Positions 47,234-56,023 of a stretch of 64,000 bases of DNA are shown in pieces (the first letter of the stretch is position 1; each line of letters opens with the position of its first letter). Both the position numbers and the translations under genes were made by a program. Origin of the DNA: Paraburkholderia unamae (lineage in GTDB: Bacteria > Pseudomonadota > Gammaproteobacteria > Burkholderiales > Burkholderiaceae); contig NZ_QLSU01000021.1 in NCBI RefSeq assembly GCF_003268775.1, positions 63,254 to 127,253 of the forward strand. Direction: 5' to 3'. The notes under the pieces were generated by a model. The model saw only the letters and a list, made by a program, of their open reading frames with translations, was not told where the DNA came from and did no database searches.

Positions 47234-47433
47234 GGTTTCAGGGGGCGGGCGAAGGCCCGGTCGGCGCCCATTTTACTGCCGCATGCTTCGTGTTTTCGCG
47301 TGCGCTTTCGTCCTATGCCGTTTGGCCGGGTCGACGCGCATGGCCGCCTGAGCGATGATCGCGGCAATGGCGATACGGCGGACCGCGCCGCGTCGCTCTC
47401 CTATATGATGGCGCCGCATTGCACATTCGACCT

Positions 47434-48585
47434 ATGACCGAACATCCCACTCTCACCTGGCCCGACACGGAAGGCCCGCGCACGGTGCGCTGGCGCTCCG
47501 AGGCCGGCGTGCCCGCGCCCAAACGCGTGGTGCTCGCCGACGACAGCACGACCGCCGACGCGGCGTATCGTCTCGCCTGTGAAGGCACCGCGCTGCTCTG
47601 GCAGGGCGACTTTCAAAACGCGCGTCAGCTCTTGCTGGCCATGGGGCGCCGTGCGGAGCGCAAGCCGCGCAAGGCCGCGGCGGCGCCCAAGGCGCCCGCC
47701 ACGCCGCTCGAAGCGTTTCACCTGCACCGCCAGGCACAGGCCCAGCGTGCGCGCACGCTCGGCATGGTGCTGATTCCGCTCGAAGGCGATTACGGCATCA
47801 ACCTGCGCCGCGCGCCCGACGTGCGGCTCACGTGTGAGGAGGCGTGGGGCGCGCCCAATGGCGAGGCTTCGGTCGTTTCGCTGCGCGAGATCCTCGGCCT
47901 TATCGGTGCGCATGAGTGGCGCAAGAAGGGCGTCGAAATCGCGGCGCTCGACGGCGAGCGCATTCATCCGTACTACGGCGTGTTCTCGCCGGTGCGCGGC
48001 GAGTATGTCGATCTCGTCGCGCGCACGGCGCTGCCTTCGCTCGAAAAGGCTTTCGATATCGGCACGGGCACCGGCGTGCTTGCCGCCGTGCTCGCCTCGC
48101 GTGGCGTGAAGCATGTGGTCGCCACCGATCAGGACGCCCGCGCGCTGGCCTGCGCGCGCGAGAATCTCGAGCGCCTCGGCTACGCGGCGCAGGTCGAGGT
48201 GGTCGAGGCGGATCTGTTCCCGCCGGGGCGCGCGCCGCTCGTCGTCTGCAATCCGCCCTGGGTGCCGGCGCGGCCCGCGTCGCCTATCGAATACGCGGTG
48301 TTCGATCCGGACAGCCGCATGCTGCGCGGCTTTCTTGGCGGTCTCAAGGATCACCTCGAACCGCGCGGCGAGGGCTGGTTGATCCTGTCCGATTTCGCCG
48401 AGCATCTCGGGCTGCGCACGCGCGAAGCGCTCGTCGAGATGATCGTGCAGGCCGGGCTGGAAGTGGTAGGGCGCGAGGACATCCGGCCGCGGCACCCCAA
48501 GGCCTCCGATCCCAACGATCCGCTCTACCGCGCGCGCGCAGCCGAAGTGACGTCGCTATGGCGTTTGAAGGTGCGGCCCGAGTGA
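47434..48585 (+). CDS. Class I SAM-dependent methyltransferase (RsmC/PrmC-like core)
   Basis: The 383-residue protein has an N-terminal domain of about 190 residues, SAM motif I AFDIGTGTGVLAAVLASRG and catalytic-type NPPW (LVVCNPPWVPARP), which is typical of base or glutamine N-methylation. The later part (GFLGGLKDHLEPRGEGWLILSDFAEHLGL) is a standard methyltransferase C-half. The substrate is unknown. The ATG after a TATATGATGG stretch is preferred; a TTG five codons upstream is also open. Confidence 0.8.
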   Translation: MTEHPTLTWPDTEGPRTVRWRSEAGVPAPKRVVLADDSTTADAAYRLACEGTALLWQGDFQNARQLLLAMGRRAERKPRKAAAAPKAPATPLEAFHLHRQAQAQRARTLGMVLIPLEGDYGINLRRAPDVRLTCEEAWGAPNGEASVVSLREILGLIGAHEWRKKGVEIAALDGERIHPYYGVFSPVRGEYVDLVARTALPSLEKAFDIGTGTGVLAAVLASRGVKHVVATDQDARALACARENLERLGYAAQVEVVEADLFPPGRAPLVVCNPPWVPARPASPIEYAVFDPDSRMLRGFLGGLKDHLEPRGEGWLILSDFAEHLGLRTREALVEMIVQAGLEVVGREDIRPRHPKASDPNDPLYRARAAEVTSLWRLKVRPE

Positions 48586-48740
48586 GCCGGAGGTAGGGGA
48601 ACGCGCCGGCAAAAAGAAGCGGGCAGGCCGCAGGCGGCCCGTGTCGGTGTCGATCGTCGGCGCTGGCGGCGCAACCGCCGCGCCGGCGATCCGGCTTTAT
48701 ATCGGTTTTGTATCGGTTTTACATCGGCTTCACTTCGGCG

Positions 48741-49061
48741 TCACCCCGGATAGGCCTCGTCGACCTTGAGGCCCGCGAGCTTGAAGATCACGCGCAGGGT
48801 TTGCGGCTTGATGTCGCGACGCGACGCGAGCGCCGACATCACGAAGTCGAGAACCTTCGCGTACTTCAGCAGTATCAGGCAGGTCTCGAGATCCGATGGC
48901 CCGTCACGCATGGTTTCCGCAACACGCAGCATCTCCACCGAGATGTCGCGCGCCATTTCCAGCTCCAGTTGCTGCTTTTCCGTCCAGTCGGGAACCGTGA
49001 CGAGTTTCGTAAGCAGTTCCTGGAATTTTTGTTCTGCGTTGCCGTCAGGTATCGTATTCAT
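48741..49061 (-). CDS. Conserved-looking hypothetical protein
   Basis: From the ATG before NTIPDGNAEQKFQELLTKL the protein has 106 residues, mostly helical (LVTVPDWTEKQQLELEMARDISVEMLRVAETM; CLILLKYAKVLDFVMSALASRR). No domain is recognised. The frame is open to 49223, but the extra residues are Pro/Ala-rich and low in hydrophobic pattern. Alone on its strand between two rightward genes. Confidence 0.6.
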   Translation of the reverse strand: MNTIPDGNAEQKFQELLTKLVTVPDWTEKQQLELEMARDISVEMLRVAETMRDGPSDLETCLILLKYAKVLDFVMSALASRRDIKPQTLRVIFKLAGLKVDEAYPG

Positions 49062-49433
49062 TGCATGCCCCATGCAAGGCCGTACAGCGTCGTGCGCTCT
49101 TCGCGCAGCGGGGGCTGCGCCAGCCTGATTTATCGCAACCGGCGAACCCGGTACGACCTCCCAATGCGCGCCATCCGGTACATAGCCGGCCGGCAGCGCT
49201 ACGCTTTGGTCCTTTTTGGGCATCGGGGACGAAAATCCTCGTGTCTCTTCTATTCAACCCCTCCCTCCTGTCCGCACGTGGGTCAGCGTGCCGGACGCAG
49301 TTACGACACGGGCCGTTCTTCAGGGTTCGACGGCCTTGACCAGCTTTTTTCGTAAAATGACAGATATTCCAGATCCCTTCTGTCGCCTGTCGCACGTTTC
49401 GCGCGACTCGACACCTTTCTCCAAGCCACGCCG

Positions 49434-50297
49434 ATGTCCAGCAAGACTTACGAAATCCGTCCGAACCAGTCTGTCGAACTCCTGAAAGAGCTCCACATCC
49501 TGACGCGCGACGGCAAAATGAACCAGGACAGCCGCCGCAAGCTGAAGCAGGTCTATCACCTGTTCCAGTTCATCGAGCCGCTTCTGAAGGAACTGAAGCA
49601 GGACGGCCGCGACGTGACCCTCGTCGACCATGGTGCGGGCAAGTCCTACCTCGGCTTTATTCTCTACGACCTGTTCTTCAAGGATCAGCGCGACAGGTCA
49701 CATATCTATGGCATCGAGACGCGCGACGAACTCGTGAAGCGCTCGCAGGAGCTGGCCAAACACCTGGGCTTCGGGGGGATGTCTTTCCTGAACCTTTCGG
49801 TGGCCGATTCGATCACGTCGACGCAACTGCCGCCGAGCGTCGACATGGTGACCGCGCTGCACGCCTGCGACACCGCCACCGACGACGCGCTGCGCTTCGC
49901 GCTCAAGAAGCACGCGCGCTTCATCGTCGTCGTGCCGTGCTGTCAGGCCGAGGTGGCGGGCGTGCTGCGCAGGAACAAGGGCAAGTCGCTCGGCCAGGCG
50001 CTGACCGAAATCTGGCGGCATCCGCTGCATACGCGCGAATTCGGGAGCCAGATCACCAATGTGCTGCGCTGCCTGCAACTCGAGGCGCACGGGTATCAGG
50101 TGAGCGTGACGGAACTGGTGGGCTGGGAGCATTCGATGAAGAACGAACTCATCATCGCCCAGTACAAGGATTTGCCGCGCGGCCGTGCGGCAGCTCGACT
50201 CAACGAGATTCTCGACACCTTTGGTCTCGCCGAGTTGCGTGAGCGCTTTTTCGCCGACGAGGGTGAGGCGGCCGCGGAGCCTGCGACCGAAGCCTGA
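49434..50297 (+). CDS. SAM-dependent methyltransferase of the Methyltransf_32 type
   Basis: The 287-residue protein has a SAM-binding-like VTLVDHGAGKSYLGFILYDLFF, then DMVTALHACDTATDDALRFALKKHARFIVVVPCCQAEV with the Cys-Cys of this family, and LVGWEHSMKNELIIAQY. GSTCD-like proteins share this layout. The target is unknown. An ATG start with the conserved N-terminal KTYEIRPNQSVELLKEL is well supported. Confidence 0.8.
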   Translation: MSSKTYEIRPNQSVELLKELHILTRDGKMNQDSRRKLKQVYHLFQFIEPLLKELKQDGRDVTLVDHGAGKSYLGFILYDLFFKDQRDRSHIYGIETRDELVKRSQELAKHLGFGGMSFLNLSVADSITSTQLPPSVDMVTALHACDTATDDALRFALKKHARFIVVVPCCQAEVAGVLRRNKGKSLGQALTEIWRHPLHTREFGSQITNVLRCLQLEAHGYQVSVTELVGWEHSMKNELIIAQYKDLPRGRAAARLNEILDTFGLAELRERFFADEGEAAAEPATEA

Positions 50298-50328
50298 GCC
50301 GCGCAGAACCCGTGACCGGGGCGCGGCG

Positions 50329-50922
50329 TCAGTCGCGCTTCGCCATCCAGTCGCGCCAGCCTTGGAAGCCGAGCTTGCGCAGCGTTTCCTGGTTGCGTTC
50401 GTAGATGTCGGCGGCGTCGGGAAACGCCTCGACCGCGCGCTCGATGCTCGCCTCGCGCAACAGGTGCAGGATCGGATACGGCGCGCGATTCGTGTAGTTC
50501 TCGATGTCGTCGGGCGCGGTGCCGTCGAACTGGAATTGAGGGTGAAAGCTCGCCACCTGTAGCGTGCCTTCGAGCCGCAACTGGCCGACAAGCCGCTCGG
50601 CAAACCAGGTCGCGTCGTTGAACTCGGCGAAATCGGCGAGCGCGTGGGGCAGGATCAGCAGTGTCGTGTCGATTTCGGCGGCGTCGGTCTGCGCGAGCGT
50701 TTGCAACTCGCGCTCCAGATCGATAAGGACGCCTTCGAGTTCGGTTGCCTCGCTGATCACATAGCGAATCTGGTTTTTCACGTGCACGCCCTTTGCGAAC
50801 GGGCAGAGGTTCAGCCCGATCACGGCGCGCGTGAGCCAGTGCCGCGTGGCGTCGAGGATTGCGGCGTGATTGTCGGATGGCGCGTCGGACTGCGCGGAAG
50901 GCGGCAGGGAAGTATCGGTCAT
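50329..50922 (-). CDS. DUF1415 family protein
   Basis: The 197-residue protein has the DUF1415 pattern TRHWLTRAVIGLNLCPFAKGVHVKNQIRYVIS, followed by LLILPHALADFAEFNDATWFAERL and YTNRAPYPILHLLREASIERAVEAFPDA. The function is unknown. The start lies 4 bases after the tetR stop, so the two leftward genes are probably co-transcribed. Confidence 0.85.
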   Translation of the reverse strand: MTDTSLPPSAQSDAPSDNHAAILDATRHWLTRAVIGLNLCPFAKGVHVKNQIRYVISEATELEGVLIDLERELQTLAQTDAAEIDTTLLILPHALADFAEFNDATWFAERLVGQLRLEGTLQVASFHPQFQFDGTAPDDIENYTNRAPYPILHLLREASIERAVEAFPDAADIYERNQETLRKLGFQGWRDWMAKRD

Positions 50923-50926
50923 CGCG

Positions 50927-51574
50927 TCATTTTAGCGGCGCGGGGCACGCCGCTTCGATCAGCCGCTTCGCCATGCGCGGCGCTGCGTGGATCACCCCGC
51001 AGCCCGGCCCGTAGGTCTGGCTCGCGGCATAAACACCTTCCACGATGAGCGCGAGTTCCTCGGCGAGCGCGACCGCGTCCGTTGCGCCCGCTCCCTGCGC
51101 GAGCGCGGTGAGCCGCGCGATCAGCTTCGACTTGTTGACGTCCACGCTGCGTCGCGCGGGATGCGTGGCGTCGGGAAATTCCGTGGCGACGTTGACGAAC
51201 GGGCAACCGCGATAATCCGGCGCCGAGGCGCGCCGCGCCAGATCCTCGAAATACTGCACCAGTTGCTTGACCGGCTCGCCCGGATGCTTCGCGAGACTTT
51301 CGTCGAAGCGCTGGAAAAAGCGCACGTCGCAGCGTTGCAGGTACGCAACGACGAGATCATCCTTCGACGAAAACTGCCGGTACAGGCTCATCTTGTTCAC
51401 GCCCGCGCGCTCGACCACGGCTTCGATGCCCACCGCGCGCACGCCTTCGCGGTAGAACAGCTCGTCGGCGGCAAGCAGAAGATGCTCGTGAGCGCGCGCG
51501 CCCGGCTTCTGCGCGCGCGGGCGCTTTGCCGGCCCCGTAGCGGGGGCCGCTTCGTCCTGGCCTTCGTGTTTCAT
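50927..51574 (-). CDS. TetR family transcriptional regulator
   Basis: The 215-residue regulator has a basic N-terminal tail, then a TetR helix-turn-helix (LLLAADELFYREGVRAVGIEAVVERAGVNKMSLYRQFSSKDDLVVAYL) and a ligand-binding domain. It is divergent from an MFS transporter and a pair of palindromes lies between them, the standard layout for a repressor controlling itself and an efflux gene. Confidence 0.92.
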   Translation of the reverse strand: MKHEGQDEAAPATGPAKRPRAQKPGARAHEHLLLAADELFYREGVRAVGIEAVVERAGVNKMSLYRQFSSKDDLVVAYLQRCDVRFFQRFDESLAKHPGEPVKQLVQYFEDLARRASAPDYRGCPFVNVATEFPDATHPARRSVDVNKSKLIARLTALAQGAGATDAVALAEELALIVEGVYAASQTYGPGCGVIHAAPRMAKRLIEAACPAPLK

Positions 51575-51608
51575 GAGGGCATCTCGCGATCAAGGGATTG
51601 CTTGACAT

Positions 51609-51658
51609 GTTACCGAGCGGTCACTACTATCGCAACACACTTGTGACCGATCGGTAAC
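51609..51658. promoter_or_regulatory. Twin operator-like inverted repeats in the tetR/MFS divergent region
   Basis: GTTACCGAGCGGTCAC (51609-51624) and GTGACCGATCGGTAAC (51643-51658) are reverse complements with one mismatch. Each half is itself nearly palindromic around ACCGATCGGT. This is the kind of site bound by a TetR dimer, and the spacing fits two dimers on a divergent promoter. Confidence 0.8.
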
Positions 51659-51762
51659 AATCAAGCGGTGGTGCATTGTCGCAGCCACGCGAGCCGTCAC
51701 AACGAACAACTCAACGAACCGTCGCACGCTTCGCGCGCTGCCACGGCGTGACAGGAGCATCA

Positions 51763-53046
51763 ATGAACTGGGCAGCGAGGCGAATAGGCGGGCGTTTCCA
51801 CTATGGATGGCTCGTCGTGGCGGTGGTGTTTTTCGTGCTGCTGGCGGCCGCCGGCACGCGCGCGACGCCGAGCGTGATGATGGTGCCGCTCGAGCACCAA
51901 TTCGGCTGGAGCCGGGCGACGATCTCGCTCGCCATTTCGGTGAACATCGCGCTCTATGGGCTGATGGGGCCGTTCGCGGCGGCGGCCATGCAGCGCTTCG
52001 GCGTGCGGCCCACGTTGCTCGTGGCGCTCGCCACGATGGCGGCGGGCGTCGCAATCTCGGCGCTGATGACCCACCCGTGGCAGATGATCCTGATCTGGGG
52101 CGTGATGGTGGGCGGCTCGACCGGCGTGGCTGCGCTCTCGCTCTCGGCCACCGTCGTTACGCGCTGGTTCAGCTCGCATCGCGGCCTCGTCATGGGCATC
52201 CTCACCGCGAGTTCGGCCACGGGCCAGCTCGTGTTCCTGCCTTTGCTCGCGGCCATTGCGCAGAAGTACGGCTGGCAACCGGTGGTGCTCGTGGTTGCAG
52301 CCGCCGCCGCCGTGGCGCTGCCGCTCGTGCTGTTCCTGCTGCCGGAGCGGCCCGCGAGCGTGAATCTGCGTCCGTTCGGCGAGGACGAGAGCACCCCAGT
52401 CGCCCCGCCTGCGCCGCAGCAAAATCCGCTGAAGATCGCGTTTGACGCGCTGTTCTCGGCAAGCCGCACGCGCGACTTCTGGCTGCTGTTCTTTAGCTTC
52501 TTCATTTGCGGCGCGAGCACCAATGGCTATGTGGGCACGCACCTCATCGCGATGTGCGGCGACTACGGCATGACCGAAGTGCAGGGCGCCTCGTTGCTCG
52601 CGACGATGGGCATTTTCGACCTGTTCGGCACGACGCTCTCGGGCTGGCTCTCGGACCGCTTCAACAGCCGCGTGTTGCTGTTCTGGTACTACGGGCTGCG
52701 CGGCCTCTCGCTGATCTATCTGCCGCACGCGTTTGGCATCGACTTCTTCGGGCTGCCGATCTTCGCGGTGTTCTACGGCCTCGACTGGATCGCGACCGTG
52801 CCGCCGACGGTGCGTCTTGCCACCGACGTCTACGGCAAGGAGCGCGCGCCGATCGTGTTCGGCTGGGTGGTGGCGGGCCATCAGCTCGGCGCGGCGTTCG
52901 CGGCGTTCGGCGCGGGCCTGCTGCGCTCGAGCCTCGGCACGTACACGGTGGCGTCGATGATCTCGGGCGGCTTGTGCCTCGTGGCGTCGTTCCTCGTGTT
53001 GCGGATCAATCGCGGGCCGCGTACGGTGGGCGTGCAGACGGCCTGA
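51763..53046 (+). CDS. MFS transporter regulated by the adjacent TetR
   Basis: The 427-residue protein has twelve membrane segments and begins MNWAARRIGGRFHYGWLVVAVVFFVLLAAAGTRATPSVM, typical of oxalate/monocarboxylate-type MFS proteins. Segment 2-3 has MQRFGVRPTLLVAL, and SGWLSDRFNSRVLLFW follows in the second half. CAGGAG precedes the ATG; the upstream frame crosses the operator region. The substrate is unknown; a toxic or aromatic acid is plausible. Confidence 0.88.
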   Translation: MNWAARRIGGRFHYGWLVVAVVFFVLLAAAGTRATPSVMMVPLEHQFGWSRATISLAISVNIALYGLMGPFAAAAMQRFGVRPTLLVALATMAAGVAISALMTHPWQMILIWGVMVGGSTGVAALSLSATVVTRWFSSHRGLVMGILTASSATGQLVFLPLLAAIAQKYGWQPVVLVVAAAAAVALPLVLFLLPERPASVNLRPFGEDESTPVAPPAPQQNPLKIAFDALFSASRTRDFWLLFFSFFICGASTNGYVGTHLIAMCGDYGMTEVQGASLLATMGIFDLFGTTLSGWLSDRFNSRVLLFWYYGLRGLSLIYLPHAFGIDFFGLPIFAVFYGLDWIATVPPTVRLATDVYGKERAPIVFGWVVAGHQLGAAFAAFGAGLLRSSLGTYTVASMISGGLCLVASFLVLRINRGPRTVGVQTA

Positions 53047-53165
53047 CGTGGCTTGACGCGGGCTGCGCGAGCGTGCCGCCCGTCGCACTTGAGCGTATTT
53101 CACGCGCTGCGGTTATGCTAGTGACCCCCGGGCAAGCCGCCCGCCACCGCAAGGACACACAAGGC

Positions 53166-53768
53166 ATGACGAAGCACAAACCCGCACCGACAGCCGTGCC
53201 CATTCACGAACTCATCGCCGGGCGCTGGAGCCCGCGTGCCTATTCGAGCGAGCCGGTGAGCCGCGAGGCGCTGCACGCGGTGATCGAGGCGGCGCGCTGG
53301 GCGCCCTCGGGCTACAACCTTCAGCCGTGGCGCTTTATGGTGTTCGATCGCAGCGCCGACGAGGCCGCGTTCAAGCGCGCGTTCGCGACGCTCGTGCCGT
53401 TCAACCAGCAATGGAACACGCCGGCGCCGGTGCTGATCGCCGTGACCGCGCAAACGCTCAACTCGAAGGGCGAAGTCAACCGCACGGCGCAATACGACGC
53501 GGGCGCGGCGGCAATGTCTCTCGTGCTCCAGGCGCATGCGCTGGGCCTCGCCGCGCACCAGATGAGCGGCTTCGACGTGCAGGCGTTCCGCACGGAATTC
53601 GCCCTGCCGAACGACGTGGAGCCGCTCGCGATTATCTCGATCGGCCACTACGGCGAAACCGACAGGCTGGAGCCGGTGCTGCGCGACCGCGAAAAAGCGG
53701 AGCGCACGCGCTCGGCGGTGGGCGACATCGCCTACGAAAACGCCTGGAAGAAGCCGTTCAAGGGTTGA
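53166..53768 (+). CDS. Nitroreductase family protein
   Basis: The 200-residue FMN oxidoreductase has RWSPRAYSSEPVSREALHAVIEAARWAPSGYNLQPWRF, YDAGAAAMSLVLQAHALGLAAHQMSGFDVQAF and AIISIGHYGE. Members reduce nitroaromatics, quinones or flavins with NAD(P)H. It lies 119 bases after the MFS gene and may be in the same TetR-controlled unit. Confidence 0.9.
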   Translation: MTKHKPAPTAVPIHELIAGRWSPRAYSSEPVSREALHAVIEAARWAPSGYNLQPWRFMVFDRSADEAAFKRAFATLVPFNQQWNTPAPVLIAVTAQTLNSKGEVNRTAQYDAGAAAMSLVLQAHALGLAAHQMSGFDVQAFRTEFALPNDVEPLAIISIGHYGETDRLEPVLRDREKAERTRSAVGDIAYENAWKKPFKG

Positions 53769-53832
53769 TCCTGCAACCGGGTGCGCGCCGGCTGGCTGCG
53801 CGCGTGTCCGGTGCTCCCAGATGGGTCATATG

Positions 53833-53863
53833 AAACGCGCGGCGCAGTCCGCGCGTTTTTCTT
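53833..53863 (+). terminator. Rho-independent terminator after the nitroreductase gene
   Basis: AAACGCGCGG (53833-53842) pairs with CCGCGCGTTT (53849-53858), followed by a short T-run. Confidence 0.8.
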
Positions 53864-53978
53864 GTGGGGCCGCATCAAGGCCCTGCGGTTGCCCAGCGCC
53901 GCGCTTTCGTGTTACAAAGCCGGTCCTCCCCGACCTTTCCTCTCTCGCGCGCGCATTCGCTGCGGCGCAGCCTTTGCC

Positions 53979-55238
53979 ATGACCAGCTTCTGCGCGATTG
54001 ACTTCGGAACCTCCAATTCGGCAGTGGCGCTGCCCGCAGCGGCCGGCGACGCCATGCGCCTCGCGCCGGTGGAAGGCGCCCACACCACCTTGCCGACGTC
54101 GGTGTTCTTCAACGTCGACGAACACACGCGCGAGTTCGGGCGCGCCGCACTGGCGTCCTATATCGACGGCTTCGACGGCCGCCTGATGCGCTCGATGAAA
54201 AGCATCCTCGGCTCGCCGCTCGCCGAAAGCACGACCGACCTCGGCGACGGCAGCGCGATTCGCTACACCGAGATCATCACGATCTTTCTCGAACACCTGA
54301 AACGCAGCGCCGAACGCTGCGCGGGCGCGCCGATCACGCACGCGGTGCTCGGGCGCCCCGTGTTCTTCGTCGACGAGGACCCGCGCGCCGACCGGCTCGC
54401 GCAGGACCAGCTCGAAGGCGCGGCGCGCGGCGTGGGCTTTCGCGAGATCGAGTTCCAGTACGAGCCGATCGCGGCCGCGTTCGACTACGAGTCGCGCCTT
54501 ACCGCGGAAGGGCTCGTGCTCGTGGCCGACATTGGCGGCGGCACGTCGGACTTTTCGCTCGTACGCGTGGGGCCGCAGCGCATGTCGCGGCTCGAGCGCA
54601 AGGACGACGTGCTCGCGCACCACGGCGTGCACGTGGCGGGCACCGACTTCGACCGCCGCGTCGAGCTCGCGACCATCCTGCGCGAACTCGGCTACCAGGC
54701 GCTCGACCCGGAAGGCCGCGAAGTGCCGAACCGCATCTACTTCGATCTGGCGACCTGGCACCTGATCAACACGATCTACACGCCCAAGCGCACCACCGAG
54801 CTCAAGCTCATGCGTCACCTGTACCGCGAGACGCGCCACCACGACCGCCTGATGCGCGTGGTCGAGGAGCGTCTCGGGCACGCGCTCATGGCGCGCGCGG
54901 AGGAGGCGAAGATCGGCGTGTCGGCGGGCGGGGAGACGATGATCGACCTCGAATCGGTCGAAGCGGATCTGCGCCTCGCGTTCGGCGACGCCCAGCTCGT
55001 CGAGGCGGGCCGCGAGGAAACGCGCCGCATCGTGCAGGCCGCGCGCGACACCGTGCAGGCCGCGGGCGTGGCGCCGGGCCAGGTGAGCGCGCTCTACTTC
55101 ACGGGCGGCTCGACCGGCCTCATGTTCCTCACGCAGGCGCTGGCCGAGGCGTTCCCCGATGCCCAGCCCGTGTTCGGCGACCGCCTCGCGAGCGTGGCGA
55201 CGGGGCTTGGCATTCACGCGCGGCGCCTGTTTGGCTGA
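53979..55238 (+). CDS. YegD-like Hsp70 family protein without substrate domain
   Basis: The 419-residue protein is an actin-like ATPase: phosphate 1 CAIDFGTSNSAVA, phosphate 2 LVADIGGGTSDFSLV and adenosine motif ALYFTGGSTGLMFL. It ends soon after the ATPase fold, so it has no peptide-binding domain, as in YegD. Start is the ATG before TSFCAID; upstream in-frame codons run through a terminator. The function is unknown. Confidence 0.9.
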   Translation: MTSFCAIDFGTSNSAVALPAAAGDAMRLAPVEGAHTTLPTSVFFNVDEHTREFGRAALASYIDGFDGRLMRSMKSILGSPLAESTTDLGDGSAIRYTEIITIFLEHLKRSAERCAGAPITHAVLGRPVFFVDEDPRADRLAQDQLEGAARGVGFREIEFQYEPIAAAFDYESRLTAEGLVLVADIGGGTSDFSLVRVGPQRMSRLERKDDVLAHHGVHVAGTDFDRRVELATILRELGYQALDPEGREVPNRIYFDLATWHLINTIYTPKRTTELKLMRHLYRETRHHDRLMRVVEERLGHALMARAEEAKIGVSAGGETMIDLESVEADLRLAFGDAQLVEAGREETRRIVQAARDTVQAAGVAPGQVSALYFTGGSTGLMFLTQALAEAFPDAQPVFGDRLASVATGLGIHARRLFG

Positions 55239-55281
55239 GCGCACCGGGCGGGCTTGATCCGCGCAAAAAACGGCAGGCAAG

Positions 55282-55318
55282 AAAAAACCCCACGTTCGAG
55301 AAGAAGCGTGGGGTTTTT
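55282..55318 (+). terminator. Bidirectional terminator between yegD-like gene and cspA
   Basis: AAAAACCCCACG (55283-55294) pairs exactly with CGTGGGGTTTTT (55307-55318). A-runs and T-runs on both sides suit the two converging genes. Confidence 0.9.
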
Positions 55319-55396
55319 CGGTAAGCTTGCCACTCAAGAACCGGTGTTCAGGTCCTGAACGTCAAAGCAGGTCGGCGCGGACACGGTCCGCAGCCC

Positions 55397-55600
55397 TTAG
55401 ACCGGCTTGATGTTGGCGGCTTGCTTGCCCTTCGGGCCCGTACGGACTTCGAATTGAACCTTTTGGTTCTCTTGCAGCGTCTTGAAGCCGTCGATCTTGA
55501 TTTCCGAGAAGTGCGCGAACAGGTCTTCGCCGCCGCCGTCCGGAGTGATGAAGCCAAAGCCCTTTGCGTCATTGAACCACTTGACGGTACCGGTTTCCAT
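55397..55600 (-). CDS. cspA: Cold-shock protein (CspA family)
   Basis: The 67-residue OB-fold nucleic-acid chaperone has RNP1 KGFGFI (residues 13-18) and RNP2 DLFAHF (26-31). AGGAAAG precedes the ATG. A strong promoter about 145 bases upstream leaves a long leader, as in temperature-regulated cspA mRNA. Confidence 0.95.
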   Translation of the reverse strand: METGTVKWFNDAKGFGFITPDGGGEDLFAHFSEIKIDGFKTLQENQKVQFEVRTGPKGKQAANIKPV

Positions 55601-55743
55601 ATTACTTTCCTAAAAATGAATGAAGGCCGAAGCCCGAGAGGTGCATGAAAATCAAGGAAGGGGTATGGGACCAGCCGGAGTACCGTTGATGGGCGAACTA
55701 CGAAAGACCAATTCACACTCGCCGCTTGAAATCCTGCTCGAAC

Positions 55744-55772
55744 TTTATACGGCTTATTGCGAACAAGGTCAA
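55744..55772 (-). promoter_or_regulatory. Predicted sigma-70 promoter of cspA
   Basis: On the minus strand, TTGACC (55767-55772), a 17-base spacer and TATAAA (55744-55749). Transcription should start near 55737, giving a leader of about 137 nt. The rest of 55773-56023 is AT-rich and presumably carries the promoter of the permease gene. Confidence 0.65.
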
Positions 55773-56023
55773 CTGGGGGCCCGGCAATCTCCATGTTTTT
55801 TTACTTCGGGGACGCAACAAAACCTTACAAAGCTTGATAAGCAAATGACTTTTTTGTATTAAGCCGCGACTTTCGGCGGTGCAACCGGTTAAACTACGCG
55901 CCGCGCTAAAGTTGCGCCTACAGGCGCAATCTTTCGTGTGGAGGTACGACAACCGCGGGAAACCCGCCCGCACAACAGACGGGATAAATGCGGTGTCGAG
56001 CTGCTCTTGATACAGGAGAAGAC

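Noticed and set aside
44489..50297. Prophage or complete defence island
   Set aside because: No integrase, phage gene, toxin-antitoxin pair, helicase or CRISPR array was seen. Only a lone methylase and unrelated enzymes are present.
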